This document shows positions 24,227 to 35,763 of a stretch of 64,000 bases of DNA, piece by piece. Position 1 is the stretch's first letter; each line of letters starts with the position of its first letter. A program made the position numbers and the translations under genes. Source of the stretch: Pezicula radicicola (taxonomy: Eukaryota > Ascomycota > Leotiomycetes > Helotiales > Dermateaceae); assembly GCA_003008705.1 (NCBI GenBank), contig PDUO01000028.1, forward strand, positions 751,214 to 815,213. The letters run 5' to 3'. Below the pieces are notes generated by a model. That model was not told the DNA's origin and did not search any database. It saw nothing but the letters and a program-made list of their open reading frames with translations.

Positions 24227-27200
24227 ATGGCAGTCTTCCCAACTCATGTGGTCGACCAACCGAAAGCGATGGTAGAAATTGGTGGGATTAGTGCATTGGA
24301 ATATCTCGATGTCGACTGCAGGCCTACTTTTACGGTCGATCTTCATGCGGAAAGGAGCAATGATGATATAGGCTTCAAGGTAACATACTCGAACCCAACG
24401 TTCAATGCATACACGGCGAAGATGGGTGGGAAGTTATCATGGTTTAGTCAAGAGAGCAACTGGCTTCGAGCTGCATTTGAGGACTGGATACACAGCAGTA
24501 TAGCAACAGAGCCCGTACAGCAGCATTTCACCTTTGGTGGCATATCGTGGACGAAAACAGTATTAAGATCGAGGTGGTGCTTCGTGTCCTCTGATCATAT
24601 CATTGCACCAACTACGAATAGGACAAAACGTGAACTCTCAATAAATGTTCATTCGGAATATCCGTCGCCGAGTCCATCACCCGTGGATACACTGAGTCAG
24701 GAGCCAATTCCCGAACAACCCCAAACGTATGTAGTCCTTTCATGAATTGAAGTCTTCGACACCTCTATTATGCTGCCCGTTCGCTGACGAAGCATAGAAT
24801 GGAGCCCGATAAGCTTCCTTGTGTCCCTTGGTTTGATGCAATCGTGTCGCAGCCCTATTCTGCTTTCGTCGAGCTCTTCTACTCATTCAATTGGGCGTCA
24901 ACTGCTCTTGGGCCAATGGAGGATTGGCCCCTACAGCTTCAACATATGACTGGCCTCATTTTGGCAGATGCTCGCCCCGCTGCGTTATACTGGGGGACCT
25001 CGTACGTTCTGCTGTACAATGAAGCTTATGTTGACGTGGCTGGCCCGAGGCACCCGCAGTTGCTTGGCTCTCGAGGATTCGATTTAGACCCAGATACTCG
25101 GACTTATTCTTTTGAGCAACTTGAACAAACACAAGTGGCACGGCAAGCTGTATGCGAAGGACAGTACGGTCTAAGTCGAGAGCGGAGCGGTTATCTAGAA
25201 GAGACAACCTACCAATGGACTATTCTTCCTCTCATGGATGCTGCAGGAGCCGTTGTTGGCTATTACATACCAATGTTTGATGAGACGAAGTTAGTTTTGG
25301 CTGAGCGCCGATATTCTGCGTTGGCCAACCTTGGGGAGTCTCTTGCTACTGTGAAACACATGAAAGAATATTGGAAAGCTGTACTCAAAGGACTGGAATC
25401 ACTCGTTGCTGACATTCCTATGGCTCTATTATACTCCGTTCAACGTGAAGACGGCAGTGAGCCAAATTGGCAAGCAGGTAAGAAAGAAAGCATGCAGTGA
25501 CATTTCCCCGTTGCTTTTATGCTGATTATCACTCTGTTTTTTTGTAAGCGAGACACTGTGTGGCTGTGGCTAACCCACCCATTAGAATCACTGAACTGCG
25601 AGCTTGAAGGAGTAATTGGTGTACCTTATGGTCACTCTATTGCACCTAATAAGCTTCGTATTCAACCATCTGCAGTAAGTTACTTCCTAGGGGCTCTACA
25701 TCGTTAAGTCGCACCGTTTGAGTACTGAATAGATATTATAGGATCCCGACGAGCTTAGCGGTACCTCACGATTATTTTATGCGGCTATGCAGTCTAGTAA
25801 ACCCACTTTGTTCACGATAGGCGACGGATATCTCTCCGAGTCAATGCTTGAAGGCATAGAATGGAGAGGCTTTGGAGATCCATGTAAGGCCATGGTAGTT
25901 TGTCCCATGAGGCCAACCAAGGACGACAGCATTGTGGGTTTCCTTTTGATAGGTCTAAACCCTTGTTCGCCATACAACGAAGATTACCAGCAGTTTACCA
26001 GACTACTTGACATCCAGATGAACGCCACTATAGCATCTATTCTGGTCCTGGAAGCTGAGGCTCGTCGTGGTGCTCGCCTTGCCAAGAGGCTTACCCAAAG
26101 TGAAGATCGACTGATTAGGTTCGCATAAGTAACTCCAGTTGGCATGTTCATTCTTGATGCTTCTGGTAATATTATGTTCTGCAATGAAGCATGGTCGCAT
26201 ATGACAGGCTGTAATCCGGAAGACTGTCGCCCCATGTGTTGGTTGGAATTAACGTGGGACGAAGACGTCGGTATAACTCGTCGCAGCTGGGAGGCTTTGC
26301 ATCGCGAAAAGAAACCGCAGAGATTCGAAGCTCGGCTCAAAAGGCCGTGGGTATCTCCGAATATTGGAGAAATGTCCGGTGTAGTATTGGATTATACCTG
26401 GATCCAATGCGACTGCTTTCCGGAACTGGATGAGAAGGGCGAAGTAACTAGTATTATTGGATGCATCAGCGATATAAGCCACTTCAAATGGTCGATGTCA
26501 TTGAAAGAACAACGAGTCGCGGAAGCCCTTGGAGCAAAGCGTCAACAGGAGAACTTTATCGACATGACATCTCACGAAATCCGTAATCCGCTAAGTTCTG
26601 TTATTCAATGCGCTGATTCGATTGTGTCGGCGCTTGGCCCTGTTGAAGAACACTTAAAAGGAAAGCCTGTAAGTCTACCTATTTGTTCAAAGATGCATCG
26701 TGTTGTGGTACTTTATTGTGTCTTTCTGTCCAGGTTATGTATCGTAAGGATTGGTTTATAAGACATCATTTTGAATAGTTATCTATTCAGACATAAGAGC
26801 TGGATTTGAGTAACTCACTTAATTTGGGTAAAATGATCTCTTATAAACCAATTCGTACGGTAGCACTGTGTCTATCGATTTTTTTTTTCAAATCGCCAAT
26901 CACTTATTAATTAGCTCAATTCGTTTCGCCGCCGTGCACAAGAAAACCACTAACCTATAATCCAGGGCTCCGAAGACCTCCTTCAGTCCGTAATGGAGAG
27001 CATTGAAAACACAGAGACAATTTTATTTTGTGCACAACATCAAAAGCGAATCGTAGACGATATCCTCACCATGTCAAAGCTAGATGCAAACCTTCTACTC
27101 ATAACTCCCGTCTCCGCTCAACCACTAGAGGTGATTCAAAACGCCGTAAAGATGTTTTCCTCAGAAACCCTAAAATCAGACGTCCACATAAGTCTCGAAA

Positions 27201-28385
27201 AAGACACATCTCTCACTACCCTCAATCTTGATTGTCTCTTCCTTGACCCTTCACGTCTACTCCAGTTGTGTATTAACATTTTGAATAATGCTGTAAAATT
27301 CACTAAGACAGAGAAGAAAAGGGATATAGTCGTCAAGGTTGCAGCATCCCTGGTTCCCTTTTCTAGCGACTGTGAAAGTATTAGTTATATCTCCAAGAGA
27401 ACAGTACGCAAAGATGTTACTCTTGACAAGGCGTGGGGGGATGGTGAGGTTGTTTACCTTCATTGTGCTGTTGCGGATACAGGGAGAGGTTTAACAGCTA
27501 CAGAGAAGAAAAATCTTTTTATGCGATTGTAGGTCCATAATTCCGTCCATCCTTTTTGATATAAGTACATACATCTACTGATATTCCTATACTAGCTCTC
27601 AAGCATCACCACGTACACACATCCAATACGGAGGATCTGGACTCGGTCTCTTCATATGCCGAGAACTAGCAGAACTCCACGGAGGAGAAATGGGCGTAGC
27701 AAGTCAAGAAGGAAAAGGAAGTACATTCGCTTTCTACATCAAAACTCGACGATCCACCTCTACCTCCACCAGATCTCAATCCCCAGATATAAATCCCACC
27801 AATAACGAAACCCCACAATCTCCACTTTGCAGATTCAGATCCCAATCATCTCGAAACCTAAATTATCACGTCCTAATAGTAGACGATGACCCAATCAACC
27901 AAAAAGTCCTTAAGAGACAACTTATCGCTTTAGGCTGTACCGTCCTCATCGCAAATAACGGCGAAGAAGCACTTTCTATCCTTAAAGAATCTAATTTTTG
28001 GTAAGGGAAAGAGAATACTGGAATCCCGCTATCTATTGTGTTATTGGATATTGAAATGCCAGTTATGGACGGCTTGACCTGCGTGCGTATAATACGTCAG
28101 TATGAACGGGAAGGAACTATAGGAAATCACATTCCTATCATTGCAGTTAGTACGAATGCGAGGTTGGAACAAACTGAAATGGCTAAATCCAGCGGGATGG
28201 TGAGTTTGAAGCTCTTTTCTTGGGAGGTTAGGGGAGAGTTGTTGGAGAGAGAAGGTGGAAAGAGTGATACTGAGGGAGAAGAAATATGTTAGGATTTTGT
28301 ACTGACGTATTCATAGGACGATGTTATTTGTAAACCCTTTCGAATCGTTGAATTGATTCCGAAGATGGAGATACTTTTGAGGTAG
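24227..28385 (+). pseudogene. Hybrid histidine kinase (PAS/GAF/PAS-HisKA-HATPase-REC) with two in-frame TAA codons
   Basis: Seven exons join in frame: 24227-24726, 24798-25477, 25586-25674, 25742-26668, 26966-27528, 27596-28199 and 28317-28385, giving 1144 codons. N-terminal PAS-like and GAF-like regions (LEGVIGVPYGH) precede a PAS with GMFILDASGNIMFCNEAW. The H-box is FIDMTSHEIRNPLSS with phospho-acceptor His near residue 701. The N-box is LQLCINILNNAVKF, the G1 box VADTGRGL and the G2 box [13 protein letters not shown]. The receiver has [14 protein letters not shown], the phospho-acceptor Asp in LLDIEMPVMDG and the Lys in DDVICKPF. It would be a phosphorelay sensor feeding an HPt protein. 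Two codons are TAA: 26126-26128, just before the second PAS, and 28002-28004, inside the receiver. Both sit in frame between conserved residues with no usable intron, and both fit CAA-to-TAA change. The gene is therefore probably inactive, unless it is read through or the stops are assembly errors. Confidence 0.8.
26740..26862 (+). mobile_element. MITE, 123 bp, inside histidine kinase intron
   Basis: The terminal inverted repeats are about 27 bp. The right end, read in reverse complement, begins TACCGTACGAATTGGTTTAT; the left end begins TATCGTAAGGATTGGTTTAT. TA dinucleotides bound both ends, as expected for Tc1/mariner-type insertion. The inner part contains GATTTGAGTAACTCACTT, shared with the elements at 47877 and 29077. 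The insertion makes the host intron (26669-26965) 297 nt, much longer than its neighbours, while leaving the donor GTAAGT and acceptor CAG intact. There is no coding capacity, so it would depend on a transposase in trans. Confidence 0.85.
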
Positions 28386-29574
28386 ATTTCGATTCGATTC
28401 GGTTTGATCTGGTTTGATATGCTTGGTACTATGGAATTATCATGGAATTATTATGGTAGAGTGAGAGCTAGAAGCGGCCTCTGTGTATGTACGTGGTATG
28501 TGCTGCGTATACAATGACATTATTCAGTCTGAGTCCTCAGTACCGGACTGTCTTCTCCAAACGCTTAGTTTATACCCCAACGGTGACGGCGAGACGTAAC
28601 TCAACCATGGATTGCAAGGCCGAGGAGCTGTGTCTGGCATAATGTCGTAGCGTAAAACGATTTATGCCAAGAGCAGTTTGAGCAGATGATTAGCAAAGAA
28701 TCGACCATCACTGTATCTAAGTTAATGCGATATTCTACAGCTAAGATCTGTGACAACGTACCAGGCGTATTTACCATGACTAAAAGGCGGATAATTCTCA
28801 CCTGTCATTGAAAAGAAAAGCCCGCTCACCTTCTCCTGGTCTTTTCTCTTTCCTCTTTTCTCTTTTCTCTTTTCTCTTGGTGAAACAAAAGGTATCGAAA
28901 CTGAATGGATTTCCTGGATATATATTATCGTCATGGTGTACACTGTAGCTCCCTAGCGTACGCCGACTTTTGCTTTGTAGGGGAGATGCTCTCTTGAGGG
29001 AAGTTCAATACTGTCTTTTGTCATTACTATGTTGATAACTTTATGTGTGGGTCCTGATACGTGTACTGTACCTTCCGTACAATGCTAAAATTGATATTTA
29101 AATAAGGCTATGTGAGTTCTGCTAGTAGTTAGCTTTTTTTAAAAAAAAAAAAGAATTTGTGAAACTTGAAGGTAATTTATTTGATTTAGGTAACTTAGTT
29201 GATTTAAGTAACTCACTTGACTTGAATAGTTGACTTGCTTTCGACTTGAGTCTGTTACTTGATTTGGGTAACTAACTTGCTTTAGGTAACTAGCATTGTA
29301 CATGTATCACGATCCCCATATGTAAAACCCCAGGGACGTAGGCTCTCGGGCTTTTGGCAATTTAGTCACCTCAGATCGGGTCAGATTTTGCGGCTGTGGT
29401 GGCCTCCTCACGGAGTTGACGCCGGATCTCAAGGCTGTCAGGCGAGTGTGCGATGTCGATCAATGTGTTTTCAATAGTGATAGCTGAACCTGGCGTTCGA
29501 CCTTTCTGTTCCTTGGAAGACAAGAGACTTGGATGAATGGCTTTGCAGAAGTCTGACTGATCATTGATTTTTAT
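28386..29574. other. Intergenic region with MITE-like element
   Basis: No coding frame is supported. A CTTTTCTC microsatellite-like pyrimidine run lies at about 28845-28880. The element at 29077-29301 is listed separately. Confidence 0.5.
29077..29301 (+). mobile_element. MITE-like element, about 225 bp, with internal short repeats
   Basis: A perfect 11-bp inverted repeat bounds the element: GTACAATGCTA at 29077-29087 and TAGCATTGTAC at 29291-29301. Inside, a degenerate unit of about 18 bp related to TTGATTTGAGTAACTCAC is repeated several times. The same unit is found in the elements at 26740 and 47877, although the termini here differ. TA lies just inside the GTAC ends and could be the target duplication. 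There is no coding sequence. Confidence 0.65.
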
Positions 29575-30291
29575 TCAGGACGGCGGATTATTGGTCTTAT
29601 ATCCTACATACAATCTAGTACTCGTCAAGTTTTGTCCAGTAGAACTCGGAATGACAGCTTGGAGGCCTACCTAAAGCGGGATCTCCAGATTCAAATGGGG
29701 CTTGGAGCTCCGCTGAGTCGTTGCGCTATTGTTAGGGACGTCGACTCATCAGACTTATTCGTCTGGACCATCCACCACGCCATCTACGACGACTACTCAA
29801 TCTCAATTCTTCTCCATACTATCGACGATTTCTACCACGGACTGAAGCCAACACCATTCAAACCATTCAACTGTTTCCTCAAGGGCCCAAGCGAACAGGA
29901 ACTTGCTGATGGTGAATCGTTCTGAAAGTAATACCTCACTGGTTCATTTTGGGCCAAGTTTCCCTTCTTACTTCCCCCTGAGAAGAAGATTCCTCCATCT
30001 ATAGAAAGACTATTGAAGACCATAAGTATCCACTCCCAGCAACCGTTATCCAACACAACAGAAAATACAATGTCCATCACAACGGCGAACCTGATTCGCG
30101 TAGCCTATACTGCATCACTTCCCCCCTATTCAGTCGGACCCACTAGTACCCTCTTCCTCGAGAGCTTGAGTGGTAGGAACTTAACTCTTCCCGGCATTGA
30201 TCATATCGCCAACCCAACTCTCCTCACACGCGCGACAAAATTACATATTCCAGTCTCTAAATCCTACAACGTAGTCTTAAGCGAGGCGTAG
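29575..30291 (+). pseudogene. NRPS condensation-domain relic
   Basis: One reading frame from 29575 to 30291 resembles the middle of a nonribosomal peptide synthetase condensation domain. It contains LEAYLKRDLQIQMGLGAPLS, then FVWTIHHAIYDD (the HHxxxDG core motif, with the final Gly replaced by Asp), and later FLESLSGRNLTLPGIDHIA, which matches the conserved SGR segment of C domains. The frame is broken by TGA at 29923-29925 and TAA at 29929-29931. All three deviations are explainable by G-to-A or C-to-T change. No adenylation or carrier domain lies nearby, so this is an isolated remnant of about 240 codons. The specificity of the ancestral synthetase cannot be told. Confidence 0.75.
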
Positions 30292-31186
30292 ACATCATTA
30301 ATCAAGCGAATGAAAATTCGAAAACTTCCTCCTACAATGTCTCCTACCCCTTCTCCCTCCCTTCGAATTACGCTCCATGCTTATAATTGAGGATGCAACG
30401 TTCTTGATTACTGAAACTAGCTAGTCATGGGTTATTTGTGGAAGGGGGGGGACTTCGGAGTTGAAGTTAGATGAGAGTGATGTTATCTATGTCTATCCCT
30501 TTGTCCGTCTCCTTACACAAGCTTAGATTAATAGGACGTACACTAAGTAAGGCTCACCTCTCTAATCCTAAAACCTTCTATAACATAGAATTGCCTTGTA
30601 ATCACACATAAAGTAGCTCTACTAGCTCGAGCTCGAAGATCACCCACTCGCTTAATTAAGGGGGTGCCGAATCCCTGAGCAAAGTAGTAGGAGACGGACA
30701 AAGGGATAGGCTTGGAATCTAGTTAAACGTATTAAGCCCGCCAAGGGGCCGCATGCGGATAATTGTATATAAAAGGAAAAACTATTGGCTTTAGTTCCGG
30801 GAGATCGATAGTTTCTATGTAAAATAGTGCCCGAAGGGTTACCAACGGGTTCCCGACAGGACCCTGCCTTTGTATATAAAAGAAAAAAATCTCCTGTAGA
30901 AAAAGGAGGCAGAGATTAGTTGATCAATACACTGTATTTTCGGACGTAGCACTCTGTTTATCATTTGGCCCATCACATGGACCGGGCCTATTTCTGTACA
31001 GTACTTTTATATCTATATAGAATATAACTTTGCTTATCTATATATTGCTCTTAACTATAAAATTATTACACCAAAAAGAACCCTTCTTAATAGTTTAAAT
31101 AATCCTCCATTCATTTCATTCATCCCATAGAGGTAGTATTTCCCTCTATTAAGCCAAGTAAAGCTAGGTACCTAAGCTAAACTAAC
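30292..31186. other. AT-rich intergenic region
   Basis: No coding frame or repeat could be assigned. The right end (about 31000-31186) is the 3' flank of the minus-strand HeLo-like/protease gene. Confidence 0.45.
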
Positions 31187-34100
31187 CTAACCTTGAGAAT
31201 AAACGCCCCTTCCAGCAACACCCGCCGCCCGATCATGGCCATGGCCATGATTCAAATGCAAGCGATCCAACCCCCCAACCAAATCCAACTCCATATCCAT
31301 ATCACCAAGCTCCAATTCATTTAGGTTTAAATCCGTAGACTGTCCATGTCCATGTCCCATGCTGTAATCAACTGCGAATAGGTTCTTGTTGACGTCTGGT
31401 TTTTTTGTTATTGCTGTTGTTGCTGTTGAGATTCGATCGATTAATTCTGGAATTGTATCCTCCTCGTTGTCCACGGCTTCGGGCTGATGAATACCCGTTG
31501 ATTCTGCAAACAAATCTCCTTGCAATTGAGGAGGTCGACTCTGCGCTAGACTTTTCCCCTCAACCCCTCCAGGCGACGAAGAATAGATTTCTTCGCCTCC
31601 AGGCAGCGAAATGCTACTTGCCCCAAGCGTTTCTCCAATATCCCGGAGCAGAACGTCCATAGGACAAATATATGCAGACTTCTTCCTCTCACTCCACGCC
31701 AGGACATGCCCACAAGCCCGCCCCTTCTCATTGTCCACGACCCAAGCTCCACTATCACCTGGAACCCCAAGTCTCCCTGAAACCTGATAGCTCATACTGG
31801 GCGTCGTACGACCAAAGATCTTGACAATCGACATACCTGGCATTATACGTCCCGATTGGAGCCCAGAAGTGCGTGCCATACAGTGGACTTCTAGGTCGGA
31901 GAGATCCGAAGTCTTGGCTACAGAAATGGGGTATTGTGTCGTGGATTTATAGTACTTTTGATTTCGAGAGACATGGTTCTGAGATGGTAGACGTTCATCA
32001 TTGAAGCTGAAAAGTGCCCAGTCAATTTCGTGGATGATATTATCCTCAGTTCGTCGTCGGATTCCTGACGAGGCATGTACCTCGCCTAGGGTGAACGAAT
32101 CAAGATGATCTTCATCCCTTGACTCTGGATCTGGGAAGAAATCCGAGGAAACATCATCAATGGCTGGTTGAGTGATGATATACTCTTCCCCACACCCGGC
32201 CGGAATGCCTTTGATGTCCCCAGGCTCCAGACTCTCGTCATCTGAGTATGCGGCTTCAGACTCGTCGTAATCAGAGTCGGTAGTTTCGGAATAACCATCA
32301 TCTGATGAGTAATCTGAGAATTCGCAGGTCATTTCATCTGTAGATGAACCTGAGCCACTACCACTACTACTGTGGATAGAAGAAGAGGAGTGTGTCAAGT
32401 CGGGTAAATCAAGGTACCCGTGGGCACTAGATCTGAGAGGTACTTCAGGTTCTTCTTCGTCGTCTTCATCTATTTCGGGGTCATCGAGCATGTGATGTAC
32501 TGTCATTCCATATGGTTTATCATCGACCATGATAAGACCACCAAAGGATACAGGGGGTAAATGATGGTTTCCAACATAGGCGCCAATAGATGCGCCGTTG
32601 GAAGGGCGATCTTGGTGCTCGCCATTAGCGGGCTTCATATTAGCGTGTACCTCATCCTTCGCCATCGATCTCCGAGGAGCTTGCTTCCTCGAACGCATAA
32701 CCTTTCCTCGGCAGACCTTTAACCCATATGTTGCCTTGTCATAGACCAAATGTTTCTTCAAGATGCTGCGGACCTTATTGACGCTGGTACATATGACAAG
32801 TATGGTTGGCTTCGTCTTGGATGCCGTCTCGCCAATGCTTTCGAGACTTATCTCAACCGATTCTGGATACTTTTTGTAAAAGCCCCGAAGCACGTAGTTA
32901 ATGTGCGGCATTAGTCCTGTGTGCCAGTAATTGAGATGCTCCTGGCTGATTCTGATGGATGGGAATGTACGGAGTTTGGGTTTTGGCGGTGTAATTTGGG
33001 TAATGGAGGCTGCTTGGGTTAGTCAAAGAATGTTGAGACGGCCTTTGTACATACATGTTTTCTTGAAAATAGGTGTCCCTTTCTCAGACCATTCTGGCTG
33101 CTTTTCTACCCGTTCTTTACTGTATTTCTCCTCTTTCTCTGCAACCTTCACCAAAGCTGAATGGACATGTGCTATGGTACGATCAGTTTGTACCTTTGAT
33201 GGCGTGGATGGCACAACAGGCGAGTCTGTCTTCTCGTCCTCATCATCAGTAGCTTCATCAATGGCGCAACAGGTATCGAGAGCCTTTGATACACGCCAAT
33301 AGACCTGTTGCTGCATAACGTCAGGTCTTGCACGTTGGGACAGCTCGTCATCAGGAGCGTGCCAACACGCTTGGACAGCCTTTACGTAAAGGCTCCCACA
33401 TCGAGACGCGAGCTGTTGAAAGACGCCAGCAGTCTTTTCAGGAATGGCAGTGGCCCGTGGGAAGATGCTGGACAACGGTGTCCACAGTCCGATTTCCAGT
33501 AGCAGCATGGCCAAGCTATACAGATCAAGCGATTTGCTGTCCGAGGTGAGGTGCGTGTAGCGTGTTGTTCGGGGATCGAGTGGGTGCCTGTGAAGAGGAT
33601 TCAAGATCTCGGTGTTAGCGTCTTGCATTGCGTTGTCGGAAAAGAGGTCGAAAGCGGTCAGGTACGATTGCCGCATGTTGATTTGGCTGAAGTCAATAGG
33701 AGATCTGTTTGAAGGCTGCTGCTGCTCGAAGAAAACGACATTGGAGGAGAGAAGATTACCGTGCACTACCCCTTTGGAGTGCAGATCAAAGACAGCATTG
33801 GCTACGTTGTATGCAAGGCGATACTTGACTTCCAGAGTCGGCTCGAAGCTTGTGCTGTTGAACACGTCGGACAAGGTGATGATCGCCGGCATTGGTAGAC
33901 TGGGGCTCTCGATGTCCACTGGGCCAAAGTTGGTGGGTAGTGCGTATAAGAGACAGAAGCGTGAATTCTCGGCGTCCTCAAAGTAACCGATCAAACGAAG
34001 ATAACCAGAAAGAAGCTTGTTGGAGGAAATATACGCCTGTGAAAGACCGGAAAAGAGACGCTCGAACCTCGTCATTGACGGATTGATGCCCGTCATGGAG

Positions 34101-34891
34101 TAGATGGGATCATACGGCGCATGCTCGAGAAGAATGGGCAAAGGTGGAGGTACTGACCCAATGGTTTTGCGTGAAATGGTCGATGCTGTTGGCCGTCGCA
34201 TAAAGACTATATGTCTTGAACAGTCTGGTGGTGGTGGTGGTACAGCCCTTGCATCTATTGATCGCAGGTTCTGGGGCCATATCAATGATGCTGGATCAAT
34301 CTGCTGGGGAGTTTGCATCCTGGTCGACTCGAATAGTCGCTCTTCAACCACATGGCTCTTCGCTTGCATCGAGCTACTGGATTCCTTCTTCGTGCCCGAA
34401 GCCATCCTCGCCGACTGTCGACTCCGTGATAGATCATACAGCGTATCGATCGACATGGTTAGATCCCTCACTAAATCTTCGAACCTCGACTTATCCCATA
34501 GGATTAAACTTGGCTTTCGATCGACCGACGATTTCTCTGAGCCGGGTGTCTTCTCATCCAACGTCGTCCTTTTCGAAGACTGCCAGAGTGGTTCGGCCTC
34601 GGCCAGGATCTCCTTGATGGTCGACATCACACTGCCCACCAGCTCACTCAAGCCGGCCTTGGAGATGGACTCGTCGATGTCAGGTGACTGCGACGAATCG
34701 CTCCATTCCAAGCCCCATGAGACCAAACGGTCTTTCTGGATGCGCAGTTTGCGATGCAGCGCAACGAGTTCAGGGTCCTCCGCACTCTGGATCGGCTCCT
34801 TAACGAAATCCGAAGCGAACTTGGTATCGGTGTATATCTTGGTGAGGCGTCGCTGGAAGGGGAGCGGGAAGCTGCCGAGGAGGGACTCCAT
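31187..34891 (-). CDS. HeLo-like / pseudokinase / trypsin-like protease fusion, about 1219 aa
   Basis: Two exons, 34891-33055 and 33009-31187, are separated by a 45-nt intron (donor GTATGT, branch CTAAC, acceptor CAG). Splicing joins two long frames exactly in phase. The start at 34891 has a strong context (GACCATGG); an upstream in-frame ATG at 34915 would add 8 residues. Residues 1-160 are helical with [13 protein letters not shown], resembling HeLo-like prion/propagation domains. Residues about 260-540 form a kinase fold whose catalytic loop reads HGNLLSSN (about 377) instead of HRDxxxxN and whose DFG reads DLF (about 415), so it is probably a pseudokinase. Residues about 730-1075 look like a trypsin-type protease: GMTVHHML (His about 785), HEIDWALF (Asp 942) and VPGDSGAWV (Ser 1032). 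An acidic Ser-rich insert separates His from Asp. A role in self/non-self or damage signalling is inferred from the HeLo-like part only. Confidence 0.8.
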
Positions 34892-35763
34892 GGTCGCAAC
34901 AACAACAAAACACACACGTCCACGTCGTACGCTCCGTTATTAGAAGGGGGTATATGGGGTATATGGCACAAAAACAGCAGATTATGGAAGAGAAGAGCAG
35001 AACAGAACAGAGAAGAGCAGAACAGAACAGAGCAGAGTAGAGAGGAATCAATCCCCATATGTGAAAGAATTACATGAAAATGATGACCTGGGAACTGTCA
35101 ATACGAGGAGGTTCAATTCTGGCTGCCTACAGGGTGCAATGTCGTTGCCTAAACATGGCGTCTACGAAGGGAGTACATTGCGGAGAAAGCCGCAGCTGCT
35201 TTAGGCCGGCGACTATTGGGCCAATGGTGTGTTTAAGACGGGCGTGTTGATGCGCAGAAGCGCCGAGAGCCTTACCTGATATGGGCAATCCAAGCGTCGA
35301 CAAGAGCTCCGCGACCATATTGGGCATATTATGTCACGTGTATGTTGATGCCAGTGCTGACTTCTCTTGGGGCCGAGATGATTTTGGTGGTCGAGGCTGA
35401 TCGAGGCACAGAGGTCATTGTTAGGCTACCTATCCGTCACTCGATAGTGCGCACGATTTTAAATTGGTAACTGTCAAAAGCACTCGGCTTTTGATGTAAA
35501 TCTAATAGTTAAGTTGTTTACCAGACAAAAGATCGAGGCGAGGACGAAGCAAGACTTCCTTTTCGCTGCTTCTCGGAGGTAAGTCAGCAAGCATCTCCGC
35601 AAATCTTTATTCCCTTTCGGGCTGTCTTTTAGGCACCAAAATCCGTAGATGAGTAGAGCTCGAAATCCTTCTCCATGTAAACATCACGAGTCAACCGTGG
35701 TCCCAACATGCTCCCGACATGCTCACCACCCAGCCCTCTAAACGCCGTATTCCCTGTTCTACT
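34892..35763. other. Promoter region between two genes
   Basis: This holds the upstream flank of the minus-strand fusion gene, including a tandem repeat at 34991-35041, then about 700 bases with no supported frame before the 3' end of the arginyl-tRNA synthetase gene. Confidence 0.5.
34991..35041. repeat. Tandem repeat of a 20-bp purine-rich unit
   Basis: The unit AGAAGAGCAGAACAGAACAG occurs twice in full and then degenerates. It lies about 100 bases upstream of the start of the HeLo-like/protease gene, probably in its leader or core promoter. On the transcribed strand it is pyrimidine-rich. Confidence 0.75.

Noticed and set aside
28001..28040. Short intron to remove the receiver-domain TAA of the histidine kinase
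   Set aside because: The donor GTAAGG exists, but no acceptor at a usable distance preserves the receiver; the frame continues unchanged after the stop.
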